A stretch of DNA of 9,033 bases from NCBI GenBank assembly GCA_035270925.1, contig DATESG010000039.1, forward strand, positions 1 to 9,033. Direction: 5' to 3'. Below, in pieces: positions 1 to 8,009 of the stretch. A program made the position numbers and the translations under genes. Every line of letters starts with the position of its first letter. The first letter of the stretch is position 1. Source of the DNA: DATESG01 sp035270925 (lineage in GTDB: Bacteria > Bacillota_I > Bacilli_A > RFN20 > CAG-826). Below the pieces are notes generated by a model. The model was not told the DNA's origin. It did not search any database and saw only the letters and a program-made list of their open reading frames with translations.

Positions 1-426
1 GGTAAGATCCTCGATGTTGGATGTGGTTATGGAACGCTTGGTCTCACAATTGCCAAATTGTTCCCGGAGGTTAGCGTCAGCATGTTTGATGTAAATGAAC
101 GTGCGGTCGAATTAACAGCCAAAAACATTAGAACTAATATGATTAACAACGCTGACGTATTTGTTGGAAGCACCTATCAGGCTTTGACAAAAAACGAATA
201 CCAAACAATCGTAATTAATCCACCCATTAGGGCGGGGAAAAAAGTATATTACCCCCTCCTATCAGAGGCGTTTAATTATTTAACTGATGGCGGAACGCTT
301 TACTTTGTAATTAGAAAAAGTCACGGTGCTCTTAGTGCGAAAAACCATGTTGAGCAAAGTTTTGCAAAATGTGAACTTATTAAAAAACACCACGGATTTT
401 ATATCTATAAAGCAGTAAAGCGATAA
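1..426 (+). CDS. ybxB: Class I SAM-dependent methyltransferase, YbxB/RsmC-like (5' end missing)
   Basis: The reading frame is open from the first base, so the gene starts upstream of the window; 141 codons and a TAA stop are present. I estimate that about 60 N-terminal residues are missing, taking the family as roughly 200 aa. The first residues contain the SAM-binding glycine motif I (DVGCGYGTLG, about bases 13-42), followed by an acidic residue at the end of strand 2 (MFDVNERA). The catalytic motif NPPIRAGK lies at bases 217-240; this form of the NPP(Y/F) motif is typical of the RsmC/YbxB group, which methylates the N2 amino group of guanine in rRNA. The exact target base in this organism is inferred, not shown. 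In Bacillus subtilis ybxB lies between rplL and rpoB, so the position just before rpoB supports the call. An internal TTG at base 58 could be taken as a start, but it falls after motif I and would remove the SAM site. Confidence 0.9.
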   Translation, partial: GKILDVGCGYGTLGLTIAKLFPEVSVSMFDVNERAVELTAKNIRTNMINNADVFVGSTYQALTKNEYQTIVINPPIRAGKKVYYPLLSEAFNYLTDGGTLYFVIRKSHGALSAKNHVEQSFAKCELIKKHHGFYIYKAVKR

Positions 427-429
427 CAA

Positions 430-460
430 ATTTATGAAAAGTGAGGCCATTTATGAAAAG
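430..460 (+). repeat. 12-bp direct repeat duplicating the rpoB start-codon context
   Basis: The sequence ATTTATGAAAAG occurs at 430-441 and again at 449-460, offset by 19 bases. The second copy contains the chosen rpoB start (ATG 453). The first copy carries an ATG at 434 in a different frame, which would give a 14-codon peptide ending at TAG 476-478, overlapping the rpoB start. The first copy has no good Shine-Dalgarno sequence ahead of it. The repeat is plainly visible; any regulatory meaning is inference. Confidence 0.7.
441..446 (+). promoter_or_regulatory. Ribosome binding site deciding the rpoB start
   Basis: GTGAGG lies 6 bases before ATG 453 and is the only Shine-Dalgarno-like sequence in the gap. 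It also contains the in-frame GTG at 441 that could be read as a start four codons earlier. That GTG has no ribosome binding site of its own, so ATG 453 is preferred. Confidence 0.65.
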
Positions 461-3400
461 ATTACAAGATCCAAGTAGACGTTTATTTAATGACCGAATT
501 GACTATAGTAAAGTTTCGGGAAAATTCCCTTTACCAAACTTAGTTTCAATTCAAAATGATTCATACCACTGGTTTTTAACCGAAGGTATCGAAGAAGTAT
601 TTAGGGATGTTTTTCCTGTCCAATCCTACAATAAGGATATGGTCGTCAACTACATTTCCTACCGAGTTGAAAAACCAAAATACACATTCTTAGAATGTAA
701 ACAACGTGGCTTAACATATAACGCACCACTAAAAGTTAAGTTTTCTTTAGAGTCCAAGAGTACTGGAGAAATTAAAGAAAATGAAATCTTTGTGTGCGAC
801 CTTAACCTAATGACTCAATCCGGAACCTTTATTGTTAACGGTGCCGAAAGAGTTATTGTCAGCCAAATCGTCCGTTCCCCAGGTTCCTACATGAGTCGTG
901 ATTTAGACAAGTCCGGCCATTATTTATATACGGCCGACCTCAATCCATCACGTGGAACATGGCTTAATTTTGAAAATGATACCAAGAACATTCTTTCTTT
1001 ACGGATTGACCGTCAAAAGAAAATGAATGCTACGCTTTTACTAAAGGCCTTAGGACTTACTGACACCAAAACGATTATTGATCTCTTTGATGCCAAAGCC
1101 ACTCGTAAGGTTAAAACACGCAAAGGACAAGAAAAAGAATTAAGTGCTTTAGAGCTCACGCTGCAAAAGGACGAAAATTTCGTAACCGAACTTGATGCTC
1201 TAGAAACAATTTTTAGAAAACTCAAACCAGGTGAACCAATTAGCGAAGAGGGAATTGTTTCCCATCTTTACCAAAAGTTCTTTGATCCAAAACGTTATGA
1301 CTTAGGAAAAGCTGGTCGCTATAAATTTAACACCAAACTAGGAATCTACGACCGACTCCTTGGAGCCACAATCGCTGAAAACCTCGTTGATGTTACAGGC
1401 GAAGTTGTGTTTGAAAAAGACACAGTTATGACCAAAGATATTGTTGATGGCTTAAAAGAAAAACGTTTCTTTGAAGAAGGCGCGCATACCGTCCAACTCA
1501 AGGTTAACGAAAGACTTGATAGCAATAAAAATGTCAATGTTGTTAGCATCTATACTAATGATGATAGAACCCACACGATTAACATCGTCGGCACTGATTT
1601 AAATATTGAGGACAAAATTGTTACAATCCCTGATATCATTGCGACTTTCTCATACTTTATGAACGTCCAATTTGGTATTGGCAGTTTTGATGATATTGAC
1701 CATCTAAGCAACCGTCGGGTCCGCTGTGTTGGTGAATTAATTCAAAATCAATTCCGCGTCGGACTTAGCAAGATGGCCAAAGCCATTCGCGATAACACTT
1801 CAATTTCTAACACCGAAGAATTAGTCCCTCAAAGATTATTCAACGTGCGTCATGTTTCCACGGCCATCCGTGATTTCTTCGCAACCAGTCAACTTTCACA
1901 ATTTATGGATCAAGTAAATCCATTAGCAGAGTTAACGAACAAACGGAGAATAAGCTCACTTGGCCCTGGGGGTTTAACCCGTGATCGCGCTAGTTTTGCT
2001 GTTCGTGACGTTCACTATTCTCACTATGGTCGGATTTGTCCAATTGAAACCCCTGAAGGTCAAAACATTGGGCTGATTAACAATCTCGCCTGCTATGCAC
2101 GCGTAAACAAATATGGATTCCTTGAAACCCCATATCGTAAAGTTGACAAACCATTTGGCCGCGTGAGTGAACAAACTGTTTACTTCTCTGCCAATGAAGA
2201 AAGAGAATACGTCATTGCCGAAGCTAACGTCCAATTAGACGAGAATAAAATTATTACAAACACCGAAGTTATTGCCCGTTTTAGAGGCGAAAACATTGTT
2301 GTTACTCCTGATAAAGTCGATTATATTGACGTTTCACCAAAACAAATCGTTTCCATTGCTGCGGCCTCAATTCCGTTCCTTGAAAACGATGACGCGATGA
2401 GAGCCCTGATGGGTGCTAACATGCAACGTCAAGCCTTACCACTCTTAAACCCAGAATCACCATACGTTGCAACTGGTTTAGAAACCAAAATTGCCCACGA
2501 TAGTGGCTCTGCTGTTGTCGCCAACTTCGACGGGGTTGTCAGTTACGTTGATAGCAAGAAAATTGTTGTCAAAGATGCTGAAGGGGAAGTATTCAATTAC
2601 CTCTTACAAAAATTCACCCGTAGTAACCAAGGTACGTGTTTTAACCAAACTCCAATTGTTAAAACTGGACAAATCATTAAAGCTGGACAAGTTCTTGCTG
2701 ATGGTCCTGCAATGCAAAACGGTGAATTGGCCCTTGGTCGTAACGTGACAATCGCATTCATGACTTGGAATGGTTATAACTTTGAAGATGCGGTCATTAT
2801 GAATGAACGCCTTGTCAAAGAAGATGTCTATACTTCGATTCATATTGAAGAACACAAAATTGAAACTCGTGATACCAAATCAGGACCAGAAGAAATCGTC
2901 CGCGACATTCCTAACATTAGTGAAGCCGCGAAGGGATTCCTTGATGCTGATGGAATTGTGATTCCGGGTGCAGAAGTTAAAGAAGGCGACATTTTAGTCG
3001 GTCGCGTGACCCCTAAAGGTGTTGTTGAACCAACCGCTGAAGATAAATTACTCCAAGCAATTTTTGCGGAAAAAGTAAAAGACGTTAAAGATACTTCACT
3101 TCGTGTTCCACATGGTGGATCAGGTACTGTTGTTGAAGTCAAAATCTTTTCACGCGAAAAGGGTGATGAATTACCTCCAGGCGTGAAGAAATCCGTTAGC
3201 GTTTATATTGCCCAAAAACGTAAGATTAGTGAAGGGGATAAAATGAGTGGCCGTCATGGTAACAAGGGTGTCATCTCACGAATTCTTCCTGAAGCTGATA
3301 TGCCGTTTATGGAAGATGGAACCCCAGTCGACATTATGCTTAACCCATTAGGCGTCCCAAGTCGGATGAATATCGGGCAAGTACTTGAAGTTCACTTAGG

Positions 3401-4073
3401 TTTAGCCTGTAAGAAACTTGGCATTAAAATTGCCACTCCAGTTTTTGATGGGATGACCAATGAAGAAATTCTTGAATTAATGGAAGCTGCCAAAATGCAT
3501 AAAGATGGCAAACAAATCTTATTTGATGGCCGCACCGGCGAACGTTTCGACGAACGCATTAGTGTTGGTGTTATGTATATGATTAAACTAGTCCACATGG
3601 TTGATGATAAATTACATGCTCGCGCAACTGGTCCTTATAGTCTTGTGACCCAACAACCTTTAGGCGGAAAAGCCCAAAATGGTGGTCAAAGATTTGGAGA
3701 AATGGAAGTCTGGGCCCTTGAAGCATATGGGGCTGCTCATATTCTCCAAGAAATGATGACAATTAAATCTGATGACCGTGTCGGCCGTAAACGTACTTAT
3801 GAAGCAATTGTTAAAGGTCTTCCACTTCCAGAACCAGGAATTCCTGAAGCTTTCAAAGTATTAACCCGCGAACTGCAAGGTTTAGCGATTGATGTCGACT
3901 TAATTAATCAAGAAGGCAATAAAATTGATCTTGATGAATTAGCCAAAGATCAGGACGCCGAAATTCGCCGCGCTCGTAAAGCCACAAGAATTCGTCCAGA
4001 AGAAGAAGTAATCGAAAACGAATTTGAAGGTGTTAGTTATAACAAAGAACGCTCCGAAGAAAGAGAGGACTAA
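453..4073 (+). CDS. rpoB: DNA-directed RNA polymerase subunit beta
   Basis: This is the beta subunit of core RNA polymerase, which forms half of the active-site cleft and the rifampicin pocket; it is 1206 aa from ATG 453, close to the roughly 1190 aa of Bacillus subtilis. In order it shows the N-terminal lobe motif NGAERVIVSQ (from residue 129), FFDPKRYDL (from about 276), rifampicin cluster I (about 475-503, SQLSQFMDQ then KRRISSLGPGGLTR), GRICPIETPEG, the NFEDA motif (776-780), and the catalytic lysines K930 and K938 in GDKMSGRHGNKG, spaced as in E. coli K1065/K1073. The C-terminal clamp segment EMEVWALEAYGA starts near 1083 and a charged tail follows. The residue equivalent to E. coli His526 is Asn496. 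The region after cluster I also differs (Ser514, Ala516). The gene sits 26 nt after the methyltransferase and 3 nt before rpoC, so it is very likely in one operon with both. An alternative GTG start at 441 would add four residues. Confidence 0.98.
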   Translation: MKRLQDPSRRLFNDRIDYSKVSGKFPLPNLVSIQNDSYHWFLTEGIEEVFRDVFPVQSYNKDMVVNYISYRVEKPKYTFLECKQRGLTYNAPLKVKFSLESKSTGEIKENEIFVCDLNLMTQSGTFIVNGAERVIVSQIVRSPGSYMSRDLDKSGHYLYTADLNPSRGTWLNFENDTKNILSLRIDRQKKMNATLLLKALGLTDTKTIIDLFDAKATRKVKTRKGQEKELSALELTLQKDENFVTELDALETIFRKLKPGEPISEEGIVSHLYQKFFDPKRYDLGKAGRYKFNTKLGIYDRLLGATIAENLVDVTGEVVFEKDTVMTKDIVDGLKEKRFFEEGAHTVQLKVNERLDSNKNVNVVSIYTNDDRTHTINIVGTDLNIEDKIVTIPDIIATFSYFMNVQFGIGSFDDIDHLSNRRVRCVGELIQNQFRVGLSKMAKAIRDNTSISNTEELVPQRLFNVRHVSTAIRDFFATSQLSQFMDQVNPLAELTNKRRISSLGPGGLTRDRASFAVRDVHYSHYGRICPIETPEGQNIGLINNLACYARVNKYGFLETPYRKVDKPFGRVSEQTVYFSANEEREYVIAEANVQLDENKIITNTEVIARFRGENIVVTPDKVDYIDVSPKQIVSIAAASIPFLENDDAMRALMGANMQRQALPLLNPESPYVATGLETKIAHDSGSAVVANFDGVVSYVDSKKIVVKDAEGEVFNYLLQKFTRSNQGTCFNQTPIVKTGQIIKAGQVLADGPAMQNGELALGRNVTIAFMTWNGYNFEDAVIMNERLVKEDVYTSIHIEEHKIETRDTKSGPEEIVRDIPNISEAAKGFLDADGIVIPGAEVKEGDILVGRVTPKGVVEPTAEDKLLQAIFAEKVKDVKDTSLRVPHGGSGTVVEVKIFSREKGDELPPGVKKSVSVYIAQKRKISEGDKMSGRHGNKGVISRILPEADMPFMEDGTPVDIMLNPLGVPSRMNIGQVLEVHLGLACKKLGIKIATPVFDGMTNEEILELMEAAKMHKDGKQILFDGRTGERFDERISVGVMYMIKLVHMVDDKLHARATGPYSLVTQQPLGGKAQNGGQRFGEMEVWALEAYGAAHILQEMMTIKSDDRVGRKRTYEAIVKGLPLPEPGIPEAFKVLTRELQGLAIDVDLINQEGNKIDLDELAKDQDAEIRRARKATRIRPEEEVIENEFEGVSYNKERSEERED
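4064..4069 (+). promoter_or_regulatory. rpoC ribosome binding site inside the rpoB end
   Basis: AGAGGA lies within the last codons of rpoB, 7 bases before the rpoC ATG at 4077. Together with the 3-nt gap between the genes this suggests translational coupling, which would help keep the two subunits in equal amounts. Confidence 0.7.
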
Positions 4074-4076
4074 TTT

Positions 4077-7000
4077 ATGGCACGTAAACAAGCATTCACA
4101 ATCAGTGAACTAAGTAAGGTCAAAGTTGGTCTTGCTTCACCAGAAAGAATCCGTGAATGGAGTCATGGTGAAGTCACTAAACCAGAAACAATTAACTACC
4201 GTAGTCAAAAGCCTGAAACTGATGGACTTTTCTGTGAAGTCATTTTCGGTCCAAGCAAAGACTATGAATGTCACTGTGGTAAATACCGCAAAATTAGATA
4301 TAAAGGTGTAACTTGTGAAAAGTGTCACGTTGAAGTTATCTCCAAGTACGTGCGCCGTGAACGGATGGGGCATATTGAATTAGCGTCACCATGTACACAT
4401 ATTTGGTACCTAAAAGGTACGCCTTCACGTTTAGCATTACTGCTAGATATGACAGCAAAACAACTAGAGGAAGTAATTTACTTTATTTCTCACGTCGTTT
4501 TAAAACCAGGTACTTCGACCGCCCTTTATTACAAACAATTCCTCGATGAAGCAGCGTCAAAATCTGTTTTCGTCGAAGCAATTAAAGAAATTCAAGCAAC
4601 CCAAACTTTGAGTGATTTTGATAATGCTCGTTGCGAAGCCCTAATTGATCGCATGACTTCGTCAAATCAACCATTTGATTTCTTCACCGTCGCCAGCCTC
4701 ATCAGTAAATATACTGGTGCGGAATTTGGCGAAGGCGCCGAAGCTGTCAAACAATTACTTAAAGAAATTAATCTTGATGAAGAATTAGAAACAATTAAAG
4801 AATTAATCAAAACCGAAAGTAAGCAAAAAGTTTTACGCTTACAAAAACGGCTTGATGTCGTTCAATCATTCCGTAATTCCAACAACAAACCTGAATGGAT
4901 GGTCCTAGATGTTGTGCCGGTAATCCCCCCAGATTTACGGCCAATGTTACAACTTGATGGCGGACGTTTTGCCACAAGTGATATTAATGATCTCTATCGC
5001 CGGGTGATTTCACGTAACAATCGTTACAAACAATTACTGCAAATGAATGCTCCTAAAGTTATCTTGATGAACGGTCAACGTATGCTTCAAGAAGCAGTTG
5101 ACGCACTGATTGATAATGGTCGTCGCGGCAAACCTGTCCAAGGTGCAAACCGTCGTCCACTCAAGTCACTAAGTAGTGCACTTAAGGGCAAACAAGGGCG
5201 TTTCCGTCAAAACTTACTTGGTAAACGTGTTGACTACTCAGGCCGTAGCGTTATTGCAGTTGGCCCTGAACTCAAGATGTACCAATGCGGAATTCCTCGT
5301 GAAATGGCCGTCCAACTATTCCGTCCCTTTATTGCTCACGTCTTAATTAAAGATGGCGATGCAACTAACCATACTCAAGCTGACCGCATGATCGACGCGA
5401 TGGTCGAAAGAGTGTTTGACATTCTAGAAGGCATCATTAGCGAACATCCAGTCCTCTTAAACCGCGCGCCGACCCTTCACCGTTTAGGTATTCAAGCGTT
5501 CCAACCAGTTCTTGTTAGTGGCCGGGCAATTCGGCTCCACCCACTAGTTTGTACGGGCTTTAACGCTGACTTTGATGGTGACCAAATGGCCGTTCACGTG
5601 CCATTAAGTAAGGCCGCTCAAGAAGAAGCAATTACTTTAATGTTAGCCTCTAACAACATTCTTGGTCCTAAAGATGGCCGTCCAATTGCGACCCCATCTC
5701 AAGACATGGTTATTGGTAACTATTACCTAACCCAAGAAGAGAGTAAAGCTGATTTCTTAGGTAGAGCTGCGGAAGCTGCTGCAATTGGTGATAATGAAGG
5801 CGAAAGATTAAATCGTTTATATGCTGAAAGTGAAGGCCGTGTCTTCGCGAGCATTGATGAAATCAAATTAGCATTCCAAACCCAACAAATTCACGTTCAC
5901 AACCGTATCGCGGTTAAAGGATACGTTGTTGCGAAGAAAACATTCACTGAAACAATGAATAAATCCTACTTAATTACGACTGTTGGTAAAGTCTTCTTCA
6001 ACGAAGTTTTCCCAACTGATTTCCCATATATTAATAATGCGGCGCATATCAGTTCCCATCAAGATCAAATTTCAAACTTTGTTCCAGCTGGGACTCACAT
6101 CCGCGATTATATCGCCGGGATGCCTTTACTTGAACCAATCAAGAAGAGCAACCTCGAAAGCGTCGTTAATGAAGTCTTCAAACATCACTCGACTGTTGAA
6201 ACCAGTGTTGTCTTAGATAAGATCAAAGACCAAGGATTCAAATTCTCAACGCTTGCTGGTTTGACTGTTGCCTTATCGGACATCACACCAGTCGTCGGAA
6301 AAGATGAGATTATTGCCGAGGGTGATGTCAAAGTTAGAAGCATTAATAATGCCTTCCGGCGTGGTCTTTATAACGATAACGACCGCTATAATGCTGTCAT
6401 TAAGACATGGAATGATGTCAAAAAACTCGTTAAAGATAAACTCCGCGAACAATTCTCCCTAGAAAAACGCAACTCACTCTACATCATGTTTGATAGTGGC
6501 GCGCGTGGTAAAGAAGATAACTTCTTACAACTTAAGGGGATGCGGGGCTTGATGGCTTCACCACGTGGAGAAATCGAGATTCCAGTTAAAGCTAACTTCC
6601 GTGAAGGTATTAGCGTTAGTGAATTCTTTATCGCTTCCCACGGTTCCCGTAAGGGTGGCGCCGATACAGCGCTAAAGACCGCTGACTCAGGCTACTTAAC
6701 GAGACGTTTAGTTGACGTTGCCCAAGACGTAATCGTGCGTGAACTTGACTGTGGTAGTGATCACGGGTTCATCGTTAGCGCAATTTATGATAAAAAAGAA
6801 AACTCAGACCGACCAGTTGTCCTCTTGTCTGACCGTATTAATGGTCGCTATTCAGTTAATGATATTGTTGATCCAAAAACAGGCGAAGTGCTTGTACACC
6901 GTAATACAATGATTACTGAAGATATGGCTGCTATTGTTGAAAAAGCCGAAGTCGAATCAGTTGAAATTCGCTCACTCTTTGGTTGTGAAACTAAGGCCGG

Positions 7001-7934
7001 CGTTTGTGCTCACTGTTACGGAATCTCGCTTGCAACCGGCAAACAAGTCAAAATTGGTGATGCCGTTGGAATCATGGCTGCCCAATCAATTGGCGAACCT
7101 GGTACCCAACTTACGATGAGAACCTTCCATACTGGTGGGGTCGCCACAACTGAAGACGTTACGCAAGGTCTTCCACGTGTTCAAGAATTACTTGAATCAC
7201 GTGAACCAAAACGTAAAGCCAACATTAGTGACATTGCCGGTACTGTGACACACATTGAAGAAAAAGATCGTCGCTATCTTGTGACTGTGGCCAACAAACT
7301 TGAAGAGAAGATGTTTGAAACCGATTATGCTCAAACGCTTCGTGTCAAAGTTGGTGATGTTCTCAAAAATGGTGAACGCTTAACTGATGGTTCCGTGTTC
7401 CCACGCGAACTTTTAGCGGCCAGTGATGTGACAACTGTTCAAAACTATATCCTTAACGAAGTTCAAAAAGTATACCGGCTATCAGCTGGTGTTAAAATTG
7501 GCGACAAACACTTAGAAGTTATCGTTAAACAAATGTTAAATCGTGTTTCCATTATTGATGGTGGTGATTCCGAACTCATTCCAGGAATGAAAGTTTCACT
7601 CAACACCTTTACGGAAATCAACGGTGAATTACTCTTATCCAACAGACGTCCAGCCGTGGCGATTCCTCTAATCCTTGGGATTACCAAAGCAGCACTTGCC
7701 TCTGATTCATTCCTCAGTGCGGCTTCATTCCAAGAAACAACAAGAATCCTCACTGATGCGACAATTAAGGGCAAGACCGATCCACTATTTGGGCTTAAAG
7801 AAAACGTTATCACTGGTAAATTAATTCCAGCTGGTCGCGGGATCCTAGGCTTACAAGACGAAGAAGATTTACTCGAAGACTTTGATGTGATGGATCACAT
7901 TAACGCCATTGATAATATCTACGAAAACAACTAA
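4077..7934 (+). CDS. rpoC: DNA-directed RNA polymerase subunit beta'
   Basis: This is the largest core RNA polymerase subunit, carrying the catalytic metal site. It is 1285 aa, longer than the roughly 1200 aa of Bacillus subtilis. Visible parts in order: the N-terminal zinc finger with C65, C67, C80 and C83; a clamp region with an apparent insertion of about 40 residues (about 162-211); RPLKSL and GKRVDYSGRSV of the switch/active-site region; the Mg-binding NADFDGD motif with D498, D500 and D502; a second apparent insertion of about 25 residues (554-588); the bridge helix around 855-885 (ADSGYLTRRLVDV); the second zinc site C892, C970, C977 and C980, with the last three spaced as in E. coli; and the trigger loop from M1014 (MRTFHTGG). 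The trigger loop lacks the long insert of proteobacteria, as expected for Gram-positive enzymes. The protein ends with an acidic tail. The ATG at 4077 is supported by a ribosome binding site and by the normal N-terminal position of the zinc finger. Terminators directly downstream make it the last gene of the transcript. Confidence 0.98.
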   Translation: MARKQAFTISELSKVKVGLASPERIREWSHGEVTKPETINYRSQKPETDGLFCEVIFGPSKDYECHCGKYRKIRYKGVTCEKCHVEVISKYVRRERMGHIELASPCTHIWYLKGTPSRLALLLDMTAKQLEEVIYFISHVVLKPGTSTALYYKQFLDEAASKSVFVEAIKEIQATQTLSDFDNARCEALIDRMTSSNQPFDFFTVASLISKYTGAEFGEGAEAVKQLLKEINLDEELETIKELIKTESKQKVLRLQKRLDVVQSFRNSNNKPEWMVLDVVPVIPPDLRPMLQLDGGRFATSDINDLYRRVISRNNRYKQLLQMNAPKVILMNGQRMLQEAVDALIDNGRRGKPVQGANRRPLKSLSSALKGKQGRFRQNLLGKRVDYSGRSVIAVGPELKMYQCGIPREMAVQLFRPFIAHVLIKDGDATNHTQADRMIDAMVERVFDILEGIISEHPVLLNRAPTLHRLGIQAFQPVLVSGRAIRLHPLVCTGFNADFDGDQMAVHVPLSKAAQEEAITLMLASNNILGPKDGRPIATPSQDMVIGNYYLTQEESKADFLGRAAEAAAIGDNEGERLNRLYAESEGRVFASIDEIKLAFQTQQIHVHNRIAVKGYVVAKKTFTETMNKSYLITTVGKVFFNEVFPTDFPYINNAAHISSHQDQISNFVPAGTHIRDYIAGMPLLEPIKKSNLESVVNEVFKHHSTVETSVVLDKIKDQGFKFSTLAGLTVALSDITPVVGKDEIIAEGDVKVRSINNAFRRGLYNDNDRYNAVIKTWNDVKKLVKDKLREQFSLEKRNSLYIMFDSGARGKEDNFLQLKGMRGLMASPRGEIEIPVKANFREGISVSEFFIASHGSRKGGADTALKTADSGYLTRRLVDVAQDVIVRELDCGSDHGFIVSAIYDKKENSDRPVVLLSDRINGRYSVNDIVDPKTGEVLVHRNTMITEDMAAIVEKAEVESVEIRSLFGCETKAGVCAHCYGISLATGKQVKIGDAVGIMAAQSIGEPGTQLTMRTFHTGGVATTEDVTQGLPRVQELLESREPKRKANISDIAGTVTHIEEKDRRYLVTVANKLEEKMFETDYAQTLRVKVGDVLKNGERLTDGSVFPRELLAASDVTTVQNYILNEVQKVYRLSAGVKIGDKHLEVIVKQMLNRVSIIDGGDSELIPGMKVSLNTFTEINGELLLSNRRPAVAIPLILGITKAALASDSFLSAASFQETTRILTDATIKGKTDPLFGLKENVITGKLIPAGRGILGLQDEEDLLEDFDVMDHINAIDNIYENN

Positions 7935-7940
7935 AAAAGT

Positions 7941-7972
7941 AGGCTGTAAGTAAAATTACAGCCTTTCCTTTT
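7941..7972 (+). terminator. Rho-independent terminator of the rpoBC transcript
   Basis: A perfect 9-bp stem (7941-7949 pairing with 7956-7964) with a 6-base loop is followed by the T-rich run TTCCTTTT. It starts 6 bases after the rpoC stop. The T run is interrupted by CC, so it may be leaky, and the second hairpin may serve as backup. Confidence 0.85.
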
Positions 7973-7976
7973 GATT

Positions 7977-8009
7977 AAAAAAAGCTACTTTCGAGTAGCT
8001 TTTATTTTT
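7977..8009. terminator. Bidirectional terminator between rpoC and thyA
   Basis: A 10-bp stem (7980-7989 pairing with 7994-8003) is closed by a TTCG tetraloop. It is preceded by a run of seven A and followed by TTTTATTTTT, so it has a T tract on either strand. It lies between two convergent genes and touches the thyA stop codon (8008-8010). It can therefore end thyA transcription and back up the rpoC terminator. Confidence 0.88.

Noticed and set aside
58..60. TTG at 58 as a start codon of the methyltransferase
   Set aside because: The frame is open to base 1 and the SAM-binding motif I lies before this codon, so the true start is upstream of the window.
441..443. GTG at 441 as the rpoB start
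   Set aside because: It is part of the Shine-Dalgarno-like GTGAGG and has no ribosome binding site of its own; ATG 453 has correct spacing. It cannot be fully excluded.
2491..2748. Plus-strand open frame of 85 codons in another frame of rpoB
   Set aside because: It is fully contained in rpoB in a shifted frame and has no motif; the rpoB frame is intact through this stretch, so there is no frameshift.
2840..3142. Antisense open frame of 100 codons inside rpoB
   Set aside because: It is opposite conserved beta-subunit sequence and its translation is Ser/Thr/Pro-rich with no family resemblance; it is a coding shadow.
7463..7813. Antisense open frame of 116 codons inside rpoC
   Set aside because: It lies wholly opposite a strongly conserved part of rpoC, has a low-complexity Ser/Leu-rich translation and no recognisable motif; it is a shadow of the coding strand.
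453..7934. Recoding with TGA as tryptophan
   Set aside because: The long frames contain TGG for Trp and no in-frame TGA, so the standard code applies.
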